Source: Rhodocyclaceae bacterium | Lineage (GTDB): Bacteria; Pseudomonadota; Gammaproteobacteria; Burkholderiales; Rhodocyclaceae | Direction: 5' to 3' | Assembly: GCA_027325905.1 (NCBI GenBank) | Contig: DAIEEM010000080.1 | Location: 1-13,682, forward strand | DNA: 13,682 bases | Shown here: positions 7,101-13,682 of the stretch, piece by piece | How the letters are laid out: each line of letters opens with the position of its first letter | Numbering within the stretch: position 1 is the first letter of the stretch | Made by a program: the position numbers and the translations under genes | The notes under the pieces: generated by a model | Seen by the model: the letters and a program-made list of their open reading frames with translations, nothing else | The model's database searches: none | What the model was told of the DNA's origin: nothing

Positions 7101-7946
7101 TCAGGCGCAAGCGCCGGTGTCGGCCATGAGTTCGGCGCAATTGGCTTCGATCAACTCGATGTGCAGCTTGTCGAGGAAGCGGCGCTCCTTGTCGTTCGGA
7201 TTCTCGATCAAGGCCCAGCCGGCCGGCGTCGCCGCGCCATAGATCATGTCGGCCAGCACCATGCGCTCGGTATCGCGGTTGAGGCGCATGCCGAGCAGGA
7301 GATAGCGCTTGTTGCGGCGCAGCGTCTTGACGAAGGACGGCACGGCGAAGCCGCCCATCAACTCCGTGATGAAATCGACGTAGTCGGCGTCGGCGGCGAT
7401 ATACGAAGACTGCGGCTTGGGCGCGCCCATCGGCTTGAACAGCACCGGCTGGTCCGGCGCGGCCTGCTCGGGGACGATGGCCGTGTAGTCGGCGCCATCG
7501 TAAGCGTAGAGCTTGAAACGGAAATCGGTGCCGCCGATGCGGGCGCAGCCGAGCACCAGAACGTGGGGCGTGCCGGCATAGCTGTCGATCAGTTGCGTGT
7601 CGCGGTTGATGTCGATCACATAGGCGGGACGCAGCGCGCGCAGACAGTCGTGCACTGCGGCGCGGCTCCAGTCGGTGGCGTTGTAGGTGGTATCGAGGAA
7701 GCGCGTTACCGCCGCGCGGCCGCGCTTGAGTTCGACGTTCATCGCCGCGCGCGAGAATTCGTACATCAGTTTCGGCGCCATCGGCTTACCGCCGTTCAGT
7801 CCGAGGATCAGTTGCTCGCTGGTGGCCGGGATCGGCGTGCCGCTCGCCGACACGACATCGGCCAGTATGCCGGGGCCGAGATAGGGAACGATGCTGCCGT
7901 CCTTTAGTCCGGCGACGATTTCGGTGCGCAATTGTGGGGAAATCAT
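7101..7946 (-). CDS. SIR2-like domain protein under nif-type control
   Basis: 281 residues from ATG 7946, which has AAGGAGA (7951-7957) at the right distance. The protein follows the SIR2-like (SIR2_2) plan: a glycine-rich nucleotide loop YLGPGIL (22-28) for GAGxS; RPAYVIDINRDTQLID (106-121) for the TTNYD strand, keeping Asn114 and Asp116; LFKPMGAP (169-176) where the family has K-L-H-G; ADADYVDFI; and RYLLLGMRLNRDTERM (214-229) for the LGYSLxD motif. The catalytic His of the HG motif is replaced by Met173, so deacylase or NADase activity is doubtful while NAD or ADP-ribose binding remains possible. A NifA site and sigma54-like promoter lie upstream, and draG is the tail-to-tail neighbour. 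A role in NAD-dependent control of nitrogenase is inference; the exact function is unknown to me. Confidence 0.78.
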   Translation of the reverse strand: MISPQLRTEIVAGLKDGSIVPYLGPGILADVVSASGTPIPATSEQLILGLNGGKPMAPKLMYEFSRAAMNVELKRGRAAVTRFLDTTYNATDWSRAAVHDCLRALRPAYVIDINRDTQLIDSYAGTPHVLVLGCARIGGTDFRFKLYAYDGADYTAIVPEQAAPDQPVLFKPMGAPKPQSSYIAADADYVDFITELMGGFAVPSFVKTLRRNKRYLLLGMRLNRDTERMVLADMIYGAATPAGWALIENPNDKERRFLDKLHIELIEANCAELMADTGACA

Positions 7947-7974
7947 GTTGTCTCCTTGCTGTTCCTGCGTTCCC

Positions 7975-7990
7975 TGCAAGAAGCAGGCCG
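7975..7990 (-). promoter_or_regulatory. Probable sigma54 promoter of the SIR2-like gene
   Basis: Read on the minus strand, CGGCCTGCTTCTTGCA has GG and GC doublets ten bases apart, a perfect TTGCA -12 box and GGC at -24. Three positions of the -24 box differ from consensus. Transcription would start near 7964, just ahead of the ribosome site at 7951-7957, and the NifA site at 8032-8047 is about 76 bases upstream. That agreement in placement is the main support. Confidence 0.6.
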
Positions 7991-8031
7991 AGCGCGCCAG
8001 GCGCGCGGCGGCTCGGCATACGCGTCGGGTT

Positions 8032-8047
8032 TGTCGCTTGTGCGACA
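8032..8047. promoter_or_regulatory. NifA upstream activator site between the SIR2-like and diguanylate cyclase genes
   Basis: TGTCGCTTGTGCGACA is an exact TGT-N10-ACA site. It sits within a perfect ten-base inverted repeat, GGTTTGTCGC (8028-8037) and GCGACAAACC (8042-8051), with only TTGT between. It is the most symmetrical of the three NifA sites here and lies at a workable distance from sigma54-like promoters on both sides. Confidence 0.78.
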
Positions 8048-8115
8048 AACCGCCATGGGGTGCCGAGCTTGAAAAGACCATGATGCAAGCGTAGCCTAGC
8101 GAGGTTTGTGTCCGA

Positions 8116-8131
8116 GGGCCACGTCATTGCC
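8116..8131 (+). promoter_or_regulatory. Possible sigma54 promoter of the diguanylate cyclase gene
   Basis: GGGCCACGTCATTGCC has the GG and GC doublets ten bases apart and TTGC at -12, but the rest of the -24 box is poor. Transcription would start near 8142, some 37 bases before the start codon and about 102 bases from the centre of the NifA site. Such weak matches occur by chance in GC-rich DNA. Confidence 0.33.
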
Positions 8132-8178
8132 CGCGGCAAGCCGTAGTTCCGATGCGTCTGGGCTGGAGGGAGCCTCGA

Positions 8179-9354
8179 ATGCTGAAAGCGACACTGGCGA
8201 AACTGTGGCACCACGCCTGGTCGATGATCCTGATCGAAATGACCACCGAAGAAGTCGGCTGGTTGTTCTGTCCGGGCGGGCACCTCTCCCTGCTGTCGAA
8301 GCGGCGCACGGCCGTCATCCTGACGCGGGTGCGGCTGGTGGCCGGCCTTTTCGCGGTGTTGACGCCGCTCTGGATCGTCGTCGACATGCTGGTCTTTCCT
8401 TCCGACGTCTGGCATGGCTTGGCCTGGGCGCGCGTGGCGGCGTCGGCGGCCTTCGGCGCGATCGTTTTCGTCAAATGGAGCATCGACCGCAGCCGCGACG
8501 CTTATCGGGCGCTCGGCCTGCTGCTGGCAGTGCCGTCCGCCTTCTTCCTGTTCTCCTACGGACATATCGCCGCCTTCGATCTGCATGGGCTGCAGAAGGC
8601 CATCGCCAGCGGCTACACGTTCCTGCCGTTTGTCATGCTGGCGGGCTTGTCGATATTTCCGCTGACCCTAGTCGAATGTTTGGCCTTCGCCCTGCCGATG
8701 CTGCTGATGCCCGTTCTTGCCACCGCCGTGAGCGACGCGCCGATGGACCTGCCTGCGCTGGGCGTGACGATCTGGCTGCTGACCCTGATCGTCTGCGTCT
8801 CGGCCCTGGCCGGCCTGTCGCAGCTGGGTTTTATGATCGTCTTCATCCGCGAGGCGATCCGCGACAACATGACCGGCTGCTTCACGCGCAATAGCGGCGA
8901 AGAACTGCTCGACCTCCAGTTCATCCTGTCGACGCGCATCCATGCGCCGTTGTCGCTGGCCTTCATCGATCTCGACCATTTCAAGCACGTCAACGACAGC
9001 TTCGGCCATGAAGCCGGTGACCAGGTTCTGCGAAATGCGACGTTGCAGTTGCGCCGGCACCTTCGGGCCGGCGACATCCTGGCGCGCTGGGGCGGCGAGG
9101 AATTCGTGCTGATCCTGCCGAACGCCACCCGGCAGCAGGCTTGCCAGGGTTTGCTGCGGGTCTGCGAACTCGGGCTGGGCGCCGCGCCGGACGGCGTGCC
9201 GGTGACGGCCAGCATCGGCGTGGCCGAGCGGGTCGAGGACAACGCCAGGGACTGGGCCGAACTCGTGGAACTCGCCGATGCCCGCATGTACGAGGCCAAG
9301 CAGTCGGGGCGCAACCGGATCGTCGGTTGCGAGGACGTTCGCGGCATGCCATGA
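8179..9354 (+). CDS. Membrane-bound GGDEF diguanylate cyclase
   Basis: 391 residues. The N-terminal half has about five or six hydrophobic segments (roughly 52-74, 83-99, 111-127, 146-163, 165-183, 194-222), forming a membrane sensor region of no family I recognise. The C-terminal GGDEF domain (about 228-385) makes c-di-GMP from two GTP: DNMTGCFTRNSGEEL, FIDLDHFKHVNDSFGHEAGD, and the active-site motif GGEEF at 305-309. The product-inhibition site RxxD is present as RAGD (296-299), five residues before it. The enzyme is predicted active and feedback-controlled. ATG 8179 is preferred over ATG 8152 because GGAGGGAG (8165-8172) lies six bases ahead. It diverges from the SIR2-like gene and shares its control region with the NifA site at 8032-8047. 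A two-way terminator closes the gene. Confidence 0.9.
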   Translation: MLKATLAKLWHHAWSMILIEMTTEEVGWLFCPGGHLSLLSKRRTAVILTRVRLVAGLFAVLTPLWIVVDMLVFPSDVWHGLAWARVAASAAFGAIVFVKWSIDRSRDAYRALGLLLAVPSAFFLFSYGHIAAFDLHGLQKAIASGYTFLPFVMLAGLSIFPLTLVECLAFALPMLLMPVLATAVSDAPMDLPALGVTIWLLTLIVCVSALAGLSQLGFMIVFIREAIRDNMTGCFTRNSGEELLDLQFILSTRIHAPLSLAFIDLDHFKHVNDSFGHEAGDQVLRNATLQLRRHLRAGDILARWGGEEFVLILPNATRQQACQGLLRVCELGLGAAPDGVPVTASIGVAERVEDNARDWAELVELADARMYEAKQSGRNRIVGCEDVRGMP

Positions 9355-9369
9355 CGCCGCGCACATAAA

Positions 9370-9395
9370 AAAACCGCAGCCGAGGCTGCGGTTTT
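9370..9395. terminator. Two-way intrinsic terminator between the diguanylate cyclase and cold-shock genes
   Basis: AAAACCGCAGCC (9370-9381) and GGCTGCGGTTTT (9384-9395) form a 12-base inverted repeat around a GA centre. A T-rich stretch follows on the plus strand and a run of seven T on the minus strand, so it can stop the plus-strand cyclase message and the minus-strand cold-shock message alike. Confidence 0.9.
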
Positions 9396-9416
9396 CTTTG
9401 AACGGTCCAGCGCTAT

Positions 9417-9620
9417 TTACAGCGGCTTGATCGTCGCGGCTTGCTTGCCCTTCGGGCCTTGCTTGATCTCGAAGCTCACCTTCTGGCCTTCTTGGAGCGA
9501 CTTGAAGCCGCTGCCTTGAATTTCGGAGAAGTGCGCGAACAGGTCGTCGCCGCCTTCGTCCGGGGTAATGAAGCCGAAGCCCTTAGCGTCGTTGAACCAC
9601 TTTACGGTACCGGTTGCCAT
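9417..9620 (-). CDS. Cold-shock domain protein (CspA family)
   Basis: 67 residues, the standard length of a single cold-shock domain. It begins [20 protein letters not shown] and contains both RNA-binding motifs, KGFGFI (RNP1) and DLFAHFSEI (RNP2). These small beta-barrel proteins bind single-stranded RNA and DNA and melt mRNA structure, in cold shock or in normal growth. ATG 9620 is chosen over the longer frame because the family starts there and AAGGAAA precedes it. A promoter-like pair about 150 bases upstream implies a leader of about 140 bases, as in cspA genes whose leaders control translation. Nothing ties it directly to nitrogen fixation; it seems to be a housekeeping gene lying between nif-linked genes. 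Confidence 0.96.
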   Translation of the reverse strand: MATGTVKWFNDAKGFGFITPDEGGDDLFAHFSEIQGSGFKSLQEGQKVSFEIKQGPKGKQAATIKPL

Positions 9621-9766
9621 GTAACTTTCCTTGAAAAAATTAAAAATCGGGCATGTGCCCATCAACGCAAGCGAAATCAAGAAAGCTAGTTGGCAGCGGA
9701 GAAACGGCGCCCTTACGGCGGGTGACTACAGAACAGCAATACGCTACTTGAATCGAATGCCCGGCC

Positions 9767-9795
9767 ACCATACGGGAACAATAGGCCAATGGCAA
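9767..9795 (-). promoter_or_regulatory. Probable sigma70 promoter of the cold-shock gene
   Basis: On the minus strand TTGCCA (9790-9795) and TATGGT (9767-9772) are 17 bases apart, near consensus for -35 and -10. Transcription would start near 9760, leaving a leader of about 140 bases before ATG 9620. The surrounding 9621-9844 interval is AT-richer than the genes and holds no other feature I can support. Confidence 0.5.
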
Positions 9796-9844
9796 GAACT
9801 ATTTTTCGTATTTGCAGGGATTCCGTCGTCGCCGTTGCGGCGGC

Positions 9845-10750
9845 TCAGAGGGTTTTGATGGTCACCGCGTAAGCCCCGCCGACGACGAGGTATTCGTCCT
9901 CGCCCTTGAGCACGCCCGGCAGCAGCCCGTAGTGAAAAAATATCTTCGCCGACGGCACCTGCGTCGCCAGGATGTAGTCGCCGAATTCGCCGGCCCGTTC
10001 GCGCGATCGGGTAAAGGAGGCGAGGTTGTTGAAGAGCACGATTTGGCGGCGGCCGTCGCCTGCCAGCACTTCATGGTCGCCGATGCGGTTGATGCCGCGG
10101 TAGAGCTCGATCGTCGGGCGCGCCGGCGCGTTGCGGCGGAACTCGTACTGGCAGTAGGCGTAGAGCAGGTCTAGCTGGCCTTCCAGCGCATTGGTGCCCG
10201 AGATGCCGGCGGCGCGCATCTCCTGGTAGCGCCGGTAGGCGGGACCGACGAAGTCGCGCAAGGGCTCGCGGTGGAAGCGCGGCAGCAGTCCGAAGCGCGA
10301 TTCCACCCAGCCCTTCAAGACCGCACCTTCGCGGCCGTCCGAATCGAAGCTCCAGCCACGCAGCGCGCGCATCCAGTTGGCCTTGGCGCGCTGTTGCGAG
10401 GCGTCGGTGAGGCCGGCTTCTTCCAACTGGTCGAGGCAGAAATGCACGGCGACATAATCGCGGAAGGCGGCGGCGCGTTCGGCGCTGTCGCCGACGAGAT
10501 CGAGGCGGCGAAACAAATCGGCATGCAATTCGGCGACGCCGTCGAGCAGCAGGTCGGTGGGATGGCGCTGGAAGGTGACGCTGCCGAGTATGACGGCGGG
10601 AAGATTGCAGCGGTTGATCGGCAAGCGCGCCCATCTCGGCAGACTCGGCGGCAGCGTCTCACCTTCATTGTCGGTACTGCGACAAAGCGCTGCGCCGTTG
10701 TCGGATGCCGCGGCAGCGGCAGCGGCCGCTCGCTGAATAACTCGATTCAT
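9845..10750 (-). CDS. draT: NAD+--dinitrogen-reductase ADP-D-ribosyltransferase DraT
   Basis: 301 residues. DraT moves ADP-ribose from NAD onto one arginine of NifH and shuts nitrogenase down when ammonium appears or energy falls. Family features: ARLPINRCNLPAVILGS (41-57); ELYRGINRIG with Arg218 as the first element of an R-S-ExE-type transferase site; LFNNLASFTRSRERAGEFGD (239-258); and LPGVLKGEDEYLV with Glu284 and Glu286. The first 40 residues are low in complexity, including eight alanines in a row, and ATG 10750 has no ribosome site; TTG at 10622-10624 (codon 43) is a less likely alternative. The gene diverges from nifH, and the nifH NifA site lies inside its codons 23-28. draG is 2.7 kb away in the nifB operon rather than adjacent. 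Confidence 0.92.
   Translation of the reverse strand: MNRVIQRAAAAAAAASDNGAALCRSTDNEGETLPPSLPRWARLPINRCNLPAVILGSVTFQRHPTDLLLDGVAELHADLFRRLDLVGDSAERAAAFRDYVAVHFCLDQLEEAGLTDASQQRAKANWMRALRGWSFDSDGREGAVLKGWVESRFGLLPRFHREPLRDFVGPAYRRYQEMRAAGISGTNALEGQLDLLYAYCQYEFRRNAPARPTIELYRGINRIGDHEVLAGDGRRQIVLFNNLASFTRSRERAGEFGDYILATQVPSAKIFFHYGLLPGVLKGEDEYLVVGGAYAVTIKTL
10669..10684 (+). promoter_or_regulatory. NifA upstream activator site for nifH
   Basis: TGTCGGTACTGCGACA is an exact TGT-N10-ACA site with palindromic TGTCG/CGACA arms. Its centre is about 130 bases ahead of the expected nifH transcription start. It falls within the 5' coding region of the divergent draT gene. Confidence 0.85.
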
Positions 10751-10779
10751 TTCAATTCGTTGCGTGAGGTGTGATGGCT

Positions 10780-10795
10780 TGGCATGGTCTTTGCG
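10780..10795 (+). promoter_or_regulatory. Sigma54 (-24/-12) promoter of nifHDK
   Basis: TGGCATGGTCTTTGCG matches TGGCAC-N5-TTGCW at all but two positions, with GG and GC doublets ten bases apart. Transcription should begin near 10806, leaving a leader of about 60 bases before nifH. Confidence 0.9.
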
Positions 10796-10840
10796 GAACG
10801 TAACTCGGGAACGCGGGAGTCAGTCCGGCCCCCGAGTTGA

Positions 10841-11761
<921 letters not shown>

Positions 11762-11832
11762 TTCGAGATTCCATTCAATCCAACGGGGCGCCGTGCCCGG
11801 ATAGAGGCCGACGTCCGACAAGGAGAAGCAAC

Positions 11833-13308
11833 ATGGCTGCGCTAACCCGCGAAGAAACCGAAGCCCTCGTGCAGGAGGTGCTCGAGGTTTACCCCGAAAA
11901 GGCGAAGAAGGACCGCGCCAAGCACCTGATGATCAACGACAAGGAGCTCGAGTCGTCGAAGAAGTGCATCACCTCCAACCGCAAGTCGCTGCCGGGCGTC
12001 ATGACCATGCGCGGCTGCGCCTACGCCGGTTCCAAGGGCGTGGTGTGGGGTCCGATCAAGGACATGATCTCGATCTCCCACGGCCCGATCGGCTGCGGCC
12101 AATACGCCCGCGGCGGCCGCCGCAACTACTACGTCGGTACCACCGGCGTGGACAGCTTCTGCGAAATCAACTTCACCTCCGACTTCCAGGAGAAGGACAT
12201 CGTCTTCGGCGGCGACAAGAAGCTGGCCAAGGTCATCAACGAAATCGAACTGCTGTTTCCGCTCAACAAGGGCATCTCGGTACAGTCCGAGTGCCCGGTC
12301 GGCCTGATCGGCGACGACATCGAGGCGGTGTCGAAGAAGTCCGCTGCCGAAATCGGCAAGCCGGTCGTCCCCGTCCGTTGCGAAGGATTCCGCGGCGTCT
12401 CCCAGTCGCTCGGCCACCATATCGCCAACGACTCGGTACGCGACTGGATCATTTCCAACCGCGACGGCAAGGCCTTCGAGAAGACGCCCTACGATGTCGC
12501 CATCCTCGGCGATTACAACATCGGCGGCGACGCCTGGGCCTCGCGCATCCTGCTCGAGGAAATGGGCCTGCGTGTGGTCGCCCAGTGGTCCGGCGACGGC
12601 ACGCTGGCGGAAATGGAGAACACCCCCAACGTCAAGCTCAACCTCCTCCACTGCTACCGCTCGATGAACTACATCAGCCGCCACATGGAAGAGAAGTACG
12701 GCATTCCCTGGCTCGAATACAACTTCTTCGGCCCGACCAAGATCAAGGAGTCCTTGCGCAAGATTGCCGCCTTCTTCGACGACAAGATCAAGGAAGGCGC
12801 CGAGCGCGTGATCGAGAAATACACGCCGGCGATGGAAGCCATCATCGCCAAGTACCGTCCGCGCCTCGAAGGCAAGAAGGTCATGCTGTATGTGGGCGGC
12901 CTGCGTCCGCGCCACGTCGTCGGCGCCTACGAAGACCTCGGCATGGAAGTGGTCGGCACCGGCTACGAGTTCGCCCACAACGACGACTACGACCGCACCA
13001 TCAAGGAAATGGGCGACGCCACCCTGATCTACGACGACGTCACCGGCTACGAGTTCGAGGAATTCGTGAAAGCCATGAAGCCCGACCTGATCGGCTCCGG
13101 GATCAAGGAAAAGTACGTATTCCACAAGATGGGCGTGCCCTTCCGTCAATTGCACTCCTGGGACTATTCGGGCCCCTACCACGGCTGCGACGGTTTCGCG
13201 GTGTTCGCCCGAGACATGGACATGACCATCAACAATCCCTGCTGGAACATGATGCAGGCCCCCTGGCAGCCGAAGGCCGCGGGCTCCCTGCTGAAGGTTG
13301 CCGCCTGA
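11833..13308 (+). CDS. nifD: Nitrogenase molybdenum-iron protein alpha chain NifD
   Basis: 491 residues, full length. NifD and NifK form the alpha2-beta2 dinitrogenase that reduces N2 on FeMo-co. P-cluster ligands are Cys62 (RGCAYAG), Cys88 ([12 protein letters not shown]) and Cys154 ([11 protein letters not shown]). FeMo-co ligands are Cys274 ([10 protein letters not shown]) and His441 ([13 protein letters not shown]), and the molybdenum type is supported by the overall match and by the length. AAGGAG (11820-11825) precedes ATG 11833 by seven bases; a longer open frame runs upstream into nifH but has no support. The gene is cotranscribed with nifH, 71 bases upstream, and with nifK, which starts 79 bases after the stop. 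No missing key residue was seen. Confidence 0.99.
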   Translation: MAALTREETEALVQEVLEVYPEKAKKDRAKHLMINDKELESSKKCITSNRKSLPGVMTMRGCAYAGSKGVVWGPIKDMISISHGPIGCGQYARGGRRNYYVGTTGVDSFCEINFTSDFQEKDIVFGGDKKLAKVINEIELLFPLNKGISVQSECPVGLIGDDIEAVSKKSAAEIGKPVVPVRCEGFRGVSQSLGHHIANDSVRDWIISNRDGKAFEKTPYDVAILGDYNIGGDAWASRILLEEMGLRVVAQWSGDGTLAEMENTPNVKLNLLHCYRSMNYISRHMEEKYGIPWLEYNFFGPTKIKESLRKIAAFFDDKIKEGAERVIEKYTPAMEAIIAKYRPRLEGKKVMLYVGGLRPRHVVGAYEDLGMEVVGTGYEFAHNDDYDRTIKEMGDATLIYDDVTGYEFEEFVKAMKPDLIGSGIKEKYVFHKMGVPFRQLHSWDYSGPYHGCDGFAVFARDMDMTINNPCWNMMQAPWQPKAAGSLLKVAA

Positions 13309-13387
13309 GGGCAGAGCAAGCGGCAGAATCACCCCCTCAAGCTTAAGCCCGCGTCCACGGATGAGTGGCGGGGCAAAGGAGATCGAG

Positions 13388-13682
13388 ATGCAAAACGTAG
13401 AAGACATCAAGCCGTGCTTCCCGCTGTTTCGCAACGACGAATATCGGCAGACGATAGGCAACAAGCGCGCTTCCTTCGAGGAAGGCCACGGCAAGGACAA
13501 GGTCGAGGAGACCTTCCTGTGGACCACCAGTCAGGAGTACCAGGAGCTCAACTTCAAGCGCGAAGCCCTGACCATCAATCCGGCCAAGGCCTGCCAGCCG
13601 CTCGGCTCCTCGTTGTGCGGCCTGGGTTACCACAAGGCGCTGGTCTATGTGCATGGCTCGCAGGGTTGCATCGCCTACTTCC
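13388..13682 (+). CDS. nifK: Nitrogenase molybdenum-iron protein beta chain NifK, N-terminal part (runs off the window)
   Basis: The first 98 codons are visible. The start MQNVEDIKPCFPLF and the stretch INPAKACQPLGSSLCGLGY carry Cys69, and YVHGSQGCIAYF carries Cys94; both are beta-chain ligands of the P-cluster, close to positions 70 and 95 of the best-studied enzymes. NifK pairs with NifD in dinitrogenase. AAAGGAG (13375-13381) lies six bases before ATG 13388. The 79-base gap from nifD has no promoter that I can see, so nifHDK is one operon. The rest of the gene, including the third beta-chain P-cluster cysteine, lies beyond the window. Confidence 0.98.
   Translation, partial: MQNVEDIKPCFPLFRNDEYRQTIGNKRASFEEGHGKDKVEETFLWTTSQEYQELNFKREALTINPAKACQPLGSSLCGLGYHKALVYVHGSQGCIAYF

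Noticed and set aside
6927..7907. Plus-strand open frame across the end of draG and the SIR2-like gene
   Set aside because: Its start lies inside draG and the rest is antisense to the SIR2-like gene, whose motifs, ribosome site and promoter support the minus strand.
7947..8081. Longer N-terminus for the SIR2-like protein (start at 8081)
   Set aside because: It would run through the NifA site and the sigma54-like promoter and has no ribosome site; ATG 7946 has AAGGAGA.
10802..10838. Inverted repeat AACTCGGG / CCCGAGTT in the nifH leader as an mRNA hairpin
   Set aside because: Transcription from the sigma54 promoter should begin near 10806, so half of the left arm would be missing from the RNA. 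The 21-base loop also weakens it.
11842..13527. Long minus-strand open frame opposite nifD and nifK
   Set aside because: A shadow of nifD and nifK codon bias; it would overlap two certain genes and has no ribosome site.

Overview
The window is about 13.7 kb of GC-rich bacterial DNA holding part of a molybdenum-nitrogenase (nif) cluster. The NifH and NifD sequences, the nifB-fdxN-nifO-ferredoxin order, the DraT/DraG pair and the sigma54/NifA promoters all fit a diazotrophic proteobacterium. A betaproteobacterium of the Rhodocyclaceae/Azoarcus type is my best guess; this is inferred from family resemblance, not from any search.

Layout. 1-2932: a c-di-GMP/regulator block with the 3' end of an HD-GYP gene, a convergent XRE-type regulator and a second HD-GYP gene whose catalytic signature is degenerate. 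2933-7099: the nifB transcription unit (NifA site, sigma54 promoter, nifB, an unusually structured 353-bp gap, fdxN, nifO, a 2Fe-2S ferredoxin, a 46-bp near-perfect palindrome, draG). 7101-7946 on the minus strand: a SIR2-like gene, tail to tail with draG, with its own good NifA site and sigma54-like promoter. 8179-9354: a membrane-bound GGDEF diguanylate cyclase diverging from it. 9417-9620: a cold-shock protein gene, separated from the cyclase gene by a two-way terminator. 9845-10750: draT on the minus strand. 10865 to the end: nifH, nifD and the first 98 codons of nifK, behind a third NifA site and sigma54 promoter.

How the genes fit together. NifH, NifD and NifK are the nitrogenase structural proteins. 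NifB makes the iron-sulfur precursor of FeMo-co, and the ferredoxins and NifO are accessory proteins. DraT switches NifH off by NAD-dependent ADP-ribosylation of one arginine (Arg102 here) and DraG reverses it. The SIR2-like protein belongs to a nucleotide-binding family that often uses NAD, is wired into the nif regulon by its promoter, and lies next to draG. It lacks the family's catalytic histidine and is the best candidate here for a little-described component of nitrogenase control.

Three NifA sites (near 2968, 8040 and 10677) share an extended pattern, TGTCG-N6-CGACA. The site near 8040 lies between the SIR2-like gene and the diguanylate cyclase gene and could serve both, which would tie c-di-GMP signalling to nitrogen fixation. 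No tRNA, rRNA, CRISPR array, transposase or integrase was seen.
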